Shown in pieces: positions 16,829-24,703 of a stretch of 48,342 bases of DNA. The translations under genes were made by a program, and so were the position numbers. Each line of letters opens with the position of its first letter. Within the stretch, counting starts at the first letter, position 1. Source of the DNA: RGIG4608 sp045651165 (GTDB taxonomy: Bacteria > Bacillota > Clostridia > Oscillospirales > CAG-272); NCBI GenBank assembly GCA_045651165.1, contig JAZRRX010000029.1:1-48342 (forward strand), written 5' to 3'. The notes under the pieces were generated by a model. The model did not search any database. It was not told where the DNA came from and saw nothing but the letters and a program-made list of their open reading frames with translations.

Positions 16829-18601
16829 TTATTTTTTGTTTTTAGATGTTAAATGTTTCTTTTTAATAACAACGATCCAAACTATCAATGCTAAGTTACA
16901 AGCAATGACTACTGATACTATAATAATCAGATAGGTTTCAAAATTCTTTTGCTGTTCATGGATCTGATTTGTCAATCCTGCTATTTGGTTATTAAATTTT
17001 ATCTCATTTGAAGCAATTTTACTATCCAAAATTCCAATCGCTGCATTTAAATCTTTTTTTAATGAATCAAGTTGTTCTGATGTTACATAATATGCCGAGT
17101 TGGTTTCGAGAGTAGATATCGCTTCTTGAACTGTTGCAATTGAATTGCTAAGTTTACTAATACTGGTTGAGTTATCGGAAATATTAGCAGTTGCTTGTTC
17201 AAGTTCGGATTTCAGTTCGGTCAATTCGTTTTGTAATGTGACAATAGATTCAGTAACCTCTGTTTTTAAATTTTCAAGCTGTTGTTTAGTTGCTGTATTA
17301 AGAGACTTTTCATCTAATGCGGATAAAACTTCTTCAATATCAGCAATTTTTTTCGCTAGGGTAGAAATGCCCACAGAATTTTCATTGATGGATATTCTTG
17401 CACTTTGAAGATTGGAAGTGAGTTCATTTAATTTACTATTAAGAGTTGCAATTGATGCTTCGAGTTCTTTCTGTAATGTAGCAAGTTGTTGCTGTGTAGC
17501 ATGTGAAAGAGATGCAGCTTGAAGAACAGTGATAAGTTCTTCAATATCAGCAATATCAGAAGCAAGAGTAGCAATATCAACGGAGTGTAGTAGAGCTTGT
17601 TCACGCGTGTATTGAAGGTCGTTTGCAAGAGCATTAATTTGATAAGCCAAATCTTCATCCGCATTTTCTAGAGCTTCTTCTAATACAGCAAGTTGTTGCT
17701 GTGTAGCATGAGAAAGAGATGTATTTTGAAGAGCAGTAACGAGTTCTTCAAGCTCACTGATATAACTAGCAAGTTTTTCAATATCAGCAGAGTTTTTGTC
17801 AATCTGTGAAGATTCAACAGTGAGTTTTGCTGCAAGATCATCTATTTTACTCTGCAAAAGAGAATCAGCAACATCGAGTTTTTCCTGTAATACAGCAAGT
17901 TGTTGCTGTGTAGCATGAGAAAGAGATGTGCTTTGAAGAGCAGTAATAAGTTCTTCAAGTTCATCGATATTATCAGCAAGAGCAGCAATATCGGCAGAAT
18001 TTTGATTTGTTTGTTTGTATTTGTTAGCAAGGTCAGCTGTAAGATCATCGATTCTAGAAGCCAAAATATTATCCGCATTTTCTAGAGCTTCTTCTAATAC
18101 AGCAAGTTGTTGCTGTGTAGCATGAGAAAGAGATGTGCTTTGAAGAGCAGTAACGAGTTCTTCAAGTTCATCGATATAACTAGCAAGTTTTTCAATATCA
18201 GCAGAATTTTGAGTGGTTTGTTGGTACTTGCGAGCAAGGTCAGCTTCAAGAGCATCTATTCTAGAAGCCAAAGTGTTATCCGCAGCTTCAAGAGATTCTT
18301 CTAATGCAGCCAATTGTTGTTGAGTTGCATGAGAAAGAGATGTAGTTTGAAGTGTTTCCAACTTCGTTCTAATCTCAGAAATTGTTTGAGCTAATGCACT
18401 TATATCAGCTGCATTAGAATCAGTTTTGCTAAGTGCTATATTCAGTTGTGCATCTAATCTTTCAATTTCTTCCCATATAGAGGAGTCATCTCCCTCTGCT
18501 GCGTGTGATTGGATGACTCCTGAACCTAATAATATGCAAAATAATATAAAACAAACAAATGATATTTTTAAAAAATTAAAGTTCTTTTTGTTTTGGGTCA
18601 T
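16829..18601 (-). CDS. Secreted, membrane-anchored coiled-coil repeat protein
   Basis: I do not recognise a family. The 590-residue protein has a signal peptide (Lys-Lys start, hydrophobic 11-30, likely cleavage after SHAA near residue 35), about 470 residues of predicted helical coiled coil, one membrane segment (about 557-580) and a Lys-rich cytoplasmic tail. The rod contains seven repeats of exactly 69 residues starting near 88, 157, 226, 295, 364, 433 and 502. Each begins with a version of SLSHATQQQLA. The first five are very similar, the last two diverged. No LPxTG motif and no enzymatic motif are seen. The ATG at 18601 is chosen for AAAGGAG upstream. A strong promoter lies at 18648-18676. 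Lying between duplicated terminators, it looks inserted. An adhesin, spacer or envelope tether is possible. Confidence 0.8.
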   Translation of the reverse strand: MTQNKKNFNFLKISFVCFILFCILLGSGVIQSHAAEGDDSSIWEEIERLDAQLNIALSKTDSNAADISALAQTISEIRTKLETLQTTSLSHATQQQLAALEESLEAADNTLASRIDALEADLARKYQQTTQNSADIEKLASYIDELEELVTALQSTSLSHATQQQLAVLEEALENADNILASRIDDLTADLANKYKQTNQNSADIAALADNIDELEELITALQSTSLSHATQQQLAVLQEKLDVADSLLQSKIDDLAAKLTVESSQIDKNSADIEKLASYISELEELVTALQNTSLSHATQQQLAVLEEALENADEDLAYQINALANDLQYTREQALLHSVDIATLASDIADIEELITVLQAASLSHATQQQLATLQKELEASIATLNSKLNELTSNLQSARISINENSVGISTLAKKIADIEEVLSALDEKSLNTATKQQLENLKTEVTESIVTLQNELTELKSELEQATANISDNSTSISKLSNSIATVQEAISTLETNSAYYVTSEQLDSLKKDLNAAIGILDSKIASNEIKFNNQIAGLTNQIHEQQKNFETYLIIIVSVVIACNLALIVWIVVIKKKHLTSKNKK

Positions 18602-18647
18602 AACAAGAGTCTCCTTTGATACATGTTGTCTAATATTCAATGGATTC

Positions 18648-18676
18648 ATTATATAACAAATATTTTAAAAAGTCAA
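18648..18676 (-). promoter_or_regulatory. Promoter of the coiled-coil gene
   Basis: Minus strand: TTGACT (18676-18671), 17-base spacer, TATAAT (18653-18648). Near consensus, about 47 bases upstream of the ATG at 18601. Confidence 0.88.
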
Positions 18677-18690
18677 GAAAATAAAGTAGC

Positions 18691-18739
18691 AATAAAAGAA
18701 TAGACGGCAGGTCAAAAGACCTGCCGTTTTTTGTTATTT
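18691..18739. terminator. Terminator of ygiQ; right copy of a direct repeat
   Basis: ACGGCAGGTC and GACCTGCCGT (18704-18727) form the same 10-bp stem as at 16783-16806, with loop AAAA instead of ACGC. The shared flanks run into the ygiQ stop codon (GTTATTT at 18733-18739). On the minus strand the stem is followed by a T-rich stretch, so it terminates ygiQ. Confidence 0.88.
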
Positions 18740-20707
18740 CTTCTTACCCGTTTTTTTGTTTACGGGTTTATCAAATTTTTTGTTCGATTTTGGTGCATTT
18801 TTGCCTTTATTTAGTGGTTTTTTATCACCTTTTTTGTCCTGCGATTTGCCGTTTTTGACTGTTTTTTTATCATTTTTCTTATCAAAATGGGGTTGTCTTT
18901 CGGGCTTAACAAGGCAAATACCACCAAAACCGATAAGGTCATCGCGTCCTGCTTTTATAAGTGCAGAACGAACCTTTTGTGCATTATCGGGCTTGTTGAA
19001 TTGAAGGAGCGCGCGTTGTTCACTCTTTTCTTCGTAAGTGGTGGGAACGTATACTTTTTTACCATTAAGTGGGTTAATTCCCGTGTAGTACATAACTGTT
19101 GATGCAGTGCCGGGTGTGGGATAATAGTCCTGAACCTGCTCGGGAGCATAATGCTCTGCCTTAAGATAACAAGCAAGCTCAATCGCCTCATCTATTGTGG
19201 AACCCGGGTGGCTTGACATAAGATAGGGAACAAGATACTGCTCCTTGCCAATCTCTTTGCAATAGTCAAAATACTTCTTTTTGAAAGCATTATAAACGTC
19301 GATGTGGGGCTTGCCCATACTGTCAAGTACGCGGTCTGAGATATGCTCGGGTGCAACCTTAAGCTGACCTGAAACGTGGTCGGCAACAAGTTTTTTGAAG
19401 AAGGCATCGTTGTCATCGTACATAAGGTAGTCAAATCTAATACCCGAACGGATAAACACCTTTTTAACTTTGGGAAGTTTCTCAATTTTTGAGAGCATTT
19501 CCATATATTCGGTGTGGTCAACCTTCAAATTTTTGCAGGGAGTGGGCGCTAAGCATTTCTTGTTTGAGCAAACTCCGTGTTCAAGTTGATGGTCGCACGC
19601 AGGATAACGGAAGTTTGCAGTCGGACCGCCAACATCGTGGATATATCCTTTGAAATCGGGCATTTCGGTGATGATTTTTGCCTCGCGAAGAACGCTTTCT
19701 TCGCTTCTTGAACGAACTGTTCTACCTTGATGGAAAGCAAGAGCGCAGAAATTACAAGCGCCAAAGCATCCACGATTGTGAGTGATTGAGAATCTAACTT
19801 CTTCGATTGCAGGCACGCCACCATCCTTAATATATGATGGGTGGAATGTTCTCATATAAGGAAGTGAGTAAACCTTATCAAGCTCGTCCCTTTCAAGTGG
19901 GGGCATCGGCGGATTTTGAACGAGAATTTTGTTGTCATAACGTTCAACAATAGCTTTTCCGTTAATGCTATCCTGATTTTTATATTGAACACCAAACGCA
20001 TCTGCGTATTTTTTCTTGTCTGTTTTAAGTTCGTTATAATCAAATTCTGCTGCAACGGGATAGTGAACTGTCTCGTCGGGATTAGCAAGGTAACAAGTGC
20101 CACGAACGTCACGAATTTTCTTTACAGGCACGCCTTTGTCAAGCAAAAATGCAATTCTGCGAAGGATGTTTTCACCCATTCCGTATGTAAGAATGTCGGC
20201 ACGCGAGTCAACCAAAATTGAACGGCGCACCTTGTCATCCCAATAATCGTAGTGTGCAAAGCGACGCAAGGATGCTTCAAGTCCACCGATGATAATCGGT
20301 ACGTCACCGTAAGCTTCGCGTATTCTGTTACAGTATACTATAGTCGCACGGTCAGGACGGTTGCCCATCTTACCGCCTGCTGAATAGTAGTCATAATTTC
20401 TTCTTCTCTTGGCAACGGAGTAGTGTGCAACCATTGAGTCGATGTTACCTGCAGTTACAAGGAAGCCAAGACGAGGACGTCCGAATTTCTTGAATGCGTC
20501 ACAGCTTTTGTAGTCGGGCTGGGAGAGAATTGCAATTCTAAACCCCTCTGCCTCAAGGACTCTTGAAATAATTGACACACCAAAAGAGGGGTGGTCAACA
20601 TATGCATCACCCGTAACGTAGACGAAGTCGGGTCTATCCCAACCGCGTTCGTCCATCTCTATTCTGTTTATCGGAAGAAATCCTGTGTTTTCAATTTGTT
20701 TGTTCAT
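18734..20707 (-). CDS. YgiQ family radical SAM protein
   Basis: The 657-residue protein belongs to the YgiQ (UPF0313) radical SAM family. The reaction is unknown. It has an N-terminal cobalamin-binding-like region, then the radical SAM cluster motif NRGCFGACNFCA with Cys314, Cys318 and Cys321. More cysteines (near residues 363-385, pattern CDHQLEHGVCSNKKC) may bind another cluster. The C-terminal 45 residues are Lys/Asn-rich and probably disordered. It starts 45 bases after the spoVM stop, with a hairpin between (20730-20748), and ends at the duplicated terminator. It may be the last gene of the long yicC-spoVM transcript. Confidence 0.93.
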   Translation of the reverse strand: MNKQIENTGFLPINRIEMDERGWDRPDFVYVTGDAYVDHPSFGVSIISRVLEAEGFRIAILSQPDYKSCDAFKKFGRPRLGFLVTAGNIDSMVAHYSVAKRRRNYDYYSAGGKMGNRPDRATIVYCNRIREAYGDVPIIIGGLEASLRRFAHYDYWDDKVRRSILVDSRADILTYGMGENILRRIAFLLDKGVPVKKIRDVRGTCYLANPDETVHYPVAAEFDYNELKTDKKKYADAFGVQYKNQDSINGKAIVERYDNKILVQNPPMPPLERDELDKVYSLPYMRTFHPSYIKDGGVPAIEEVRFSITHNRGCFGACNFCALAFHQGRTVRSRSEESVLREAKIITEMPDFKGYIHDVGGPTANFRYPACDHQLEHGVCSNKKCLAPTPCKNLKVDHTEYMEMLSKIEKLPKVKKVFIRSGIRFDYLMYDDNDAFFKKLVADHVSGQLKVAPEHISDRVLDSMGKPHIDVYNAFKKKYFDYCKEIGKEQYLVPYLMSSHPGSTIDEAIELACYLKAEHYAPEQVQDYYPTPGTASTVMYYTGINPLNGKKVYVPTTYEEKSEQRALLQFNKPDNAQKVRSALIKAGRDDLIGFGGICLVKPERQPHFDKKNDKKTVKNGKSQDKKGDKKPLNKGKNAPKSNKKFDKPVNKKTGKKK

Positions 20708-20729
20708 TTTTGTGTCCTTAAATTTATGG

Positions 20730-20748
20730 GGGAGGATATTATCCTCCC
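20730..20748 (-). other. GC-rich hairpin between spoVM and ygiQ
   Basis: GGGAGGAT and ATCCTCCC pair with a 3-base loop. No T tract follows on either strand, so it is not a standard terminator. It could be an RNA-processing site or mRNA-stabilising stem. It resembles the palindrome at 31808-31831. Confidence 0.5.
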
Positions 20749-20752
20749 GAAT

Positions 20753-20836
20753 TTATGTTTTATTCTTTTTAATTCCTAAAAATTTTCTAATTAGAGTGGA
20801 CAAAAAGCTTGGTGTTTTATAAAGCACGATTTTCAT
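20753..20836 (-). CDS. spoVM: Stage V sporulation protein M (SpoVM)
   Basis: A 27-codon gene starting MKIVLYKTP and ending GIKKNKT. It matches the SpoVM amphipathic-helix peptide (26 residues in B. subtilis, MKFYTIKLPKFLGG at its start) at Met1, Lys2, Lys7, Pro9, Phe11, Leu12, Arg17, Leu20 and Gly21. SpoVM recognises the convex curvature of the forespore membrane and anchors SpoIVA, the base of the spore coat. Pro9 is the residue known to be critical. GAGG lies eight bases before the ATG. Position is decisive: directly after thiN, as in B. subtilis. It is too short for most gene finders. The palindrome at 20857-20878 lies in its leader. Confidence 0.9.
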   Translation of the reverse strand: MKIVLYKTPSFLSTLIRKFLGIKKNKT

Positions 20837-20856
20837 AATATTACCTCAAAGTAATA

Positions 20857-20878
20857 AAATTGACTATGTAGTCAATTT
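20857..20878. promoter_or_regulatory. Perfect palindrome upstream of spoVM
   Basis: AAATTGACTA and TAGTCAATTT flank a TG centre, giving a 22-base inverted repeat, 20 bases upstream of the spoVM ATG and 19 bases after the thiN stop. On the minus strand a -10-like CATATAAT (20887-20880) adjoins it, similar to the -10 of sporulation sigma-E promoters. No convincing -35 was found. It could be an operator or, as RNA, an AU-rich attenuator followed by TTTTATT. Confidence 0.45.
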
Positions 20879-20897
20879 CATTATATGAAAAAAGGTG

Positions 20898-21542
20898 CTA
20901 TTTTGATAACTCTTTGCTTTCTATCACGAAAAGTCCACCTTTTTTGACGGAAACCATTGCAAAATTCTCTGCAATCTCGTTAGAAATTGCAAAAGAGGGC
21001 ATACTTTTTTCTAATTTGGCGTTTTCAAGGAGGTATTTTGCTCCCTTGATGTTAACTCCCTTTGCCTCTTTTCCTGAAGGAAGGAGTCCAAAATACTTAT
21101 ATTCATCCTTTGGAATGAGCAAGGATGAGCGCTCTTTGAGATAGCGCACTCTGTTTTTACCATCGCAAATGCAGGCATAAATTCCACAATTTGTGAGGGC
21201 CTCAATCAAATATAAATTTGAAAGAGTGTGGTCAAGTCGTCCTGACAGACCACCTATGATGTAAATTTCATCAGCACCGTTTTCGATTGCTGTGTCTATT
21301 GCAAGACGTGTGTCACTAAAGTCCTTTTCGGCTTCGGCTCTAATAATTTTTGCGCGCGAGCAGAATGCTTTTGTTTGGGTGGAGTCGAAATCACCCACAA
21401 TAAAGTCGCATCTTTCGGCATATCCAAGTGCTTTTGCATTATCGTAACCCGAATCTGCAGCAATAACGAGTGCGTTTTCTGGTATGGTAGTTTCAAGAGC
21501 GGAGTTATCCACCTCACCACCGATGAAAATGTATGATTTCAT
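20898..21542 (-). CDS. thiN: Thiamine diphosphokinase
   Basis: This kinase transfers pyrophosphate from ATP to thiamine, giving thiamine diphosphate. The 214 residues show AADSGYDNAKALG (28-40), IVGDFDST (48-55) and GGLSGRLDHTLSNL, the substrate- and metal-binding motifs of ThiN (YloS). The ATG at 21542 lies one base after the rsgA stop, so translation is coupled. A longer reading frame overlaps rsgA and is not favoured. In B. subtilis rpe lies between rsgA and thiN. Here it is missing. Confidence 0.93.
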   Translation of the reverse strand: MKSYIFIGGEVDNSALETTIPENALVIAADSGYDNAKALGYAERCDFIVGDFDSTQTKAFCSRAKIIRAEAEKDFSDTRLAIDTAIENGADEIYIIGGLSGRLDHTLSNLYLIEALTNCGIYACICDGKNRVRYLKERSSLLIPKDEYKYFGLLPSGKEAKGVNIKGAKYLLENAKLEKSMPSFAISNEIAENFAMVSVKKGGLFVIESKELSK

Positions 21543-21543
21543 A

Positions 21544-22536
21544 TTATTTGTTATCCCACTTGTTCTTATTTTTGAGTGCGGCGTAGATTTCAAGGAAGCT
21601 ATCGTGTCGAGATTTTGATATTTTACCCTCTCGCACGGCTTCAAGAATTGCGCAACCCTCTTCTTTTGTGTGTGAGCATTTTGTGTATCTGCACTCGCCT
21701 ATGTAATCACGGAATTCACGCATATTATATGCCAAGTCCTCTTTATCAAAGAAATTAAATCTCTCAAAATCAAGGAGTGAAAATCCTGGTGTGTCGGCAA
21801 TATATCCACAATTTTCGGTATCATTTATGGGATAGAGCTCAACGTGACGAGTGGTGTGACGTCCCCTTTGAATTTTGACACTAATTGTGTTTGTTGTGAG
21901 GGACAAATTGGGGAAAAGTGCATTGAGAAGTGTGGATTTTCCAATACCCGAAGCACCTGCAAACGCGGCAGTTTTGCCCTCAAGCTTTGTATTTACGAAT
22001 TCTCGAATAGCATCAGTTCCTTCACCAGTTTTGGCGCTCAAAACAAATGCATTGTATCCCGCTTTGATATAAATTTTTTGCAATTCCTTTGCATATTCGG
22101 GTGCTAAATCGCATTTGCCGATTATGATTACGGGTTCAATGTCATTATGTTCTGCGATACAAATAAGTTTATCAATCGTTGGAAGTACGGGGGCAGGGGA
22201 TGCTGCCGCCATTGAGATAAACATAACGTCAAGATTTGCCATTGGAGGACGAATAAGTTCGTTTTTACGGTCAAGAATATCTGAAATTCTGATATCGTTA
22301 TTCTTGGAATCTACCTCGGCAAGTGAATGATTGGTATAAATTATCTCCACGTTATCTCCAACGAGTGGTTTTATATGATTGTGTCTGAACGATCCACTTG
22401 CTGAGCACGAAATGAGCTTTGAAGCAAGGGGAGATTCGGTATTAAAATTTTTGTTGTGGGTGTCATTATCAATGAGCTTTATTGTATAAAGACCACCAAC
22501 ACCCTTTAAAATTTTTCCGTGTGTTCTATATTCCAT
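21544..22536 (-). CDS. rsgA: Ribosome small-subunit GTPase RsgA
   Basis: RsgA is a circularly permuted GTPase that checks late 30S assembly. It has an N-terminal OB-fold (about 5-95), the permuted G domain with G4-like GKCD (140-143) ahead of G1 GASGIGKST (194-202) and G3 DTPG (248-251), and a C-terminal zinc site with Cys282, Cys287, His289 and Cys295. The G4 motif lacks the usual Asn (NKxD becomes GKCD), which may affect guanine binding. The ATG at 22536 gives 330 residues. It overlaps the end of prkC by 31 bases. Length and domain order fit the family. Confidence 0.93.
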   Translation of the reverse strand: MEYRTHGKILKGVGGLYTIKLIDNDTHNKNFNTESPLASKLISCSASGSFRHNHIKPLVGDNVEIIYTNHSLAEVDSKNNDIRISDILDRKNELIRPPMANLDVMFISMAAASPAPVLPTIDKLICIAEHNDIEPVIIIGKCDLAPEYAKELQKIYIKAGYNAFVLSAKTGEGTDAIREFVNTKLEGKTAAFAGASGIGKSTLLNALFPNLSLTTNTISVKIQRGRHTTRHVELYPINDTENCGYIADTPGFSLLDFERFNFFDKEDLAYNMREFRDYIGECRYTKCSHTKEEGCAILEAVREGKISKSRHDSFLEIYAALKNKNKWDNK

Positions 22537-23930
22537 TCTGTTTCCGTTTCTGCCTGAATTTGTTGTGTATGTGTGGGCAATGCGCGTTGATTTGACGCAA
22601 TAGAGAACCACATTATTAACGATACGGCTATAATTATAAGCAAAGCACCTATGATGCCAAGAAGTATTGAGAGCCATTTGCTTTCTTTAAGCTCTGTAAC
22701 AATCTTTTCGTCATCAATAGCAACTGTGTTTGTTGCGGGGGGCAACTTTTGTGAATGTATGTCTGGGAGCTTTCCGGACGGAATTCGTTGTGTTCTGCCC
22801 ATTTGTGATGGTGTAGAGGTTATAGCTATAGTTCTGCCTGTTTGAGCTGTGGTTCTACCTGTTTGAGCCGTTGTTTTGCCCGTGTGATATATCTGCTCAC
22901 TTCTTGGCGCAAATGTTCCTGAATGTGATGTATTTTTCTTAAAATATGCCTGATTATCAACAAAGTTTGCTCCACGTTCACTCATAGGATAAATACTTCT
23001 ATTTGAAACGTTTGAGGCATTTGAGATGGGCTTTCTTTCAATTATTCTGTAACGGCTTGAATTTTTCTCATTTCCAAAAACCGTTTTTGAATTTTGACGG
23101 AGCGCACGAATGTCGGTGAGCATTTCCATAGCATTTGCATAGCGCTTTTTAGGATTTTTCTCCATCGCGCGCAATATAATTTGCTCAAGACCTATTGAAA
23201 TGTCATGTCTATAAACGCTTGGGGGGGTGGGGTCTTTGTTGATTTGCATTTTTGCCACTTCGGTTGAATTTTCGTGATAGAAGGGCAAACGATTTGTCAT
23301 TGCCTCATATAACATAACGCCGAGTGAATAGAGGTCGCTTTCTGCTTTTGGGGCTTTACCCTGCGCTTGCTCGGGGCTAACGTAATATACAGTACCTAAA
23401 GCCACATCACTTCTTTCTTTTGAATTATCGAGCATAGCATCAAGGCGCGCGATACCAAAATCGGCAACTTTTATGCTTCCGTTTTGCAAAAGAATGATAT
23501 TTTGAGGCTTGATATCACAATGGACAATACCTTTTGAGTGTATGTAATCAAGGGCGGAGAGAATTTGAGTTGCATAATAGAGCACCTCGCGCTCGGGTAG
23601 TGCGCCACGGTGGTCGATATGCTTTTTCAAAGTAATGCCCTCAACATATTCCATAATGATATATTTTGTACTATTTGTGAAAGCGGTTGTATAGACCTGA
23701 ACGATATTGGGATGAGACAAAAGTGAGAGTGCTGTGGATTCGTTAACGAAAAGTCGCAACTGACGAGCATTATGCTCAAGCTTTTTATTCATCATTTTAA
23801 TGGCAACCGAGCGTCCTGTAACTTGGTCATATGCTCCATAAACCGTTGCCATACCACCGATACCGATAACGTTTACTATCGTGTATCTATTTTCGAAGGT
23901 CTGACCTATAAAGCTATCATAAGCGGTCAT
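22506..23930 (-). CDS. prkC: PrkC-like Ser/Thr protein kinase without PASTA domains
   Basis: This is a eukaryotic-type membrane kinase of 474 residues. The kinase domain (about 16-275) has GIGGMATVYGA (23-33), Lys45, catalytic-loop HCDIKPQN (137-144) and DFG (157-159). A disordered linker with GRTTAQTGRT-type repeats follows (about 345-395), then one membrane helix (about 419-443). Only about 31 residues lie outside. PrkC of B. subtilis has three PASTA domains that sense muropeptides. None is present here. The HRD motif reads HCD, so activation-loop control may differ. It overlaps prpC by 4 bases. The pairing with PrpC and position before rsgA match B. subtilis. Confidence 0.9.
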   Translation of the reverse strand: MTAYDSFIGQTFENRYTIVNVIGIGGMATVYGAYDQVTGRSVAIKMMNKKLEHNARQLRLFVNESTALSLLSHPNIVQVYTTAFTNSTKYIIMEYVEGITLKKHIDHRGALPEREVLYYATQILSALDYIHSKGIVHCDIKPQNIILLQNGSIKVADFGIARLDAMLDNSKERSDVALGTVYYVSPEQAQGKAPKAESDLYSLGVMLYEAMTNRLPFYHENSTEVAKMQINKDPTPPSVYRHDISIGLEQIILRAMEKNPKKRYANAMEMLTDIRALRQNSKTVFGNEKNSSRYRIIERKPISNASNVSNRSIYPMSERGANFVDNQAYFKKNTSHSGTFAPRSEQIYHTGKTTAQTGRTTAQTGRTIAITSTPSQMGRTQRIPSGKLPDIHSQKLPPATNTVAIDDEKIVTELKESKWLSILLGIIGALLIIIAVSLIMWFSIASNQRALPTHTQQIQAETETEWNIEHTEKF

Positions 23931-24703
23931 TTAGCCACCTCCGTTTCCTTAGTTGATAGGAGGATGGCAGAGATATTGTCATCACCACCCGCATCATTTG
24001 CGAGCTTTATGTATGCAAATATCTTTTCTTCAATACCAATGGGAGCTAAAGCTACCTTTTTGAGTTTTTCTTTGGAAACAAGTCCGTGAAGACCATCGGA
24101 GCAGAGAAGAAAATGTGTATCACTTTTTAGGGATACTCTGCGCTCTGAGATATCGGGCTCAACTTCTTCTTTTATGCCAAGCGCTCGTGTTATCAAATTT
24201 CTTTGAGGATGCTCTTGGGCTTCTTCTTCTGTTATTTCCTTATTATCAACAAGCATTTGAACATAGGAGTGGTCCTTGGTCAATTGCTTGATTTCTCTCT
24301 TTTTAATCATATACAAACGGCTATCACCCACGTTTGCATAGTAAATTTTGGATTTTGGCTCGCAAAAAACAACTGCATTCAAGGTGCAACCCATACCCCG
24401 CAAGGATTTGTCATTTTGCGTTTTTTCTAAAATAGCCAAATTTGCTTTTTCAATGCTTTCTTTTATTGCGGATTTTATTTTTTTGCCGTCAAACTTTGCT
24501 TTTTCAATTTCGTCTGCCATTTCTGTCATTGATGCCATAAATGTTTCTTCACCAATAGCAGATGCAATTTTTCCGCCTGCAGCACCGCCCATTCCATCGC
24601 AAACGATAGCTATAGTTATTCCATTTTTTAAGCAAGAGATGCCAATGCAATCTTCATTTGCTTCTCTTATCATGCCTTTATCGGTTAAGCCGTAAATGTT
24701 CAT
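23927..24703 (-). CDS. prpC: PP2C-type protein phosphatase PrpC
   Basis: The 258-residue metal-dependent Ser/Thr phosphatase reverses phosphorylation by PrkC. Motifs of the PP2C family are visible: REANEDC near 13-19, CDGMGG (35-40), NVGDSRLYMI, LLCSDGL, and DDNISAILL near the end, giving the metal-binding aspartates. It overlaps rlmN by 4 bases and prkC by 4 bases, so the three are translationally coupled. Confidence 0.95.
   Translation of the reverse strand: MNIYGLTDKGMIREANEDCIGISCLKNGITIAIVCDGMGGAAGGKIASAIGEETFMASMTEMADEIEKAKFDGKKIKSAIKESIEKANLAILEKTQNDKSLRGMGCTLNAVVFCEPKSKIYYANVGDSRLYMIKKREIKQLTKDHSYVQMLVDNKEITEEEAQEHPQRNLITRALGIKEEVEPDISERRVSLKSDTHFLLCSDGLHGLVSKEKLKKVALAPIGIEEKIFAYIKLANDAGGDDNISAILLSTKETEVAK

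Noticed and set aside
17484..18340. Regular DNA repeats considered as a CRISPR array
   Set aside because: The 207-base period is fully coding and in frame (69 residues). There is no spacer pattern and no cas gene.
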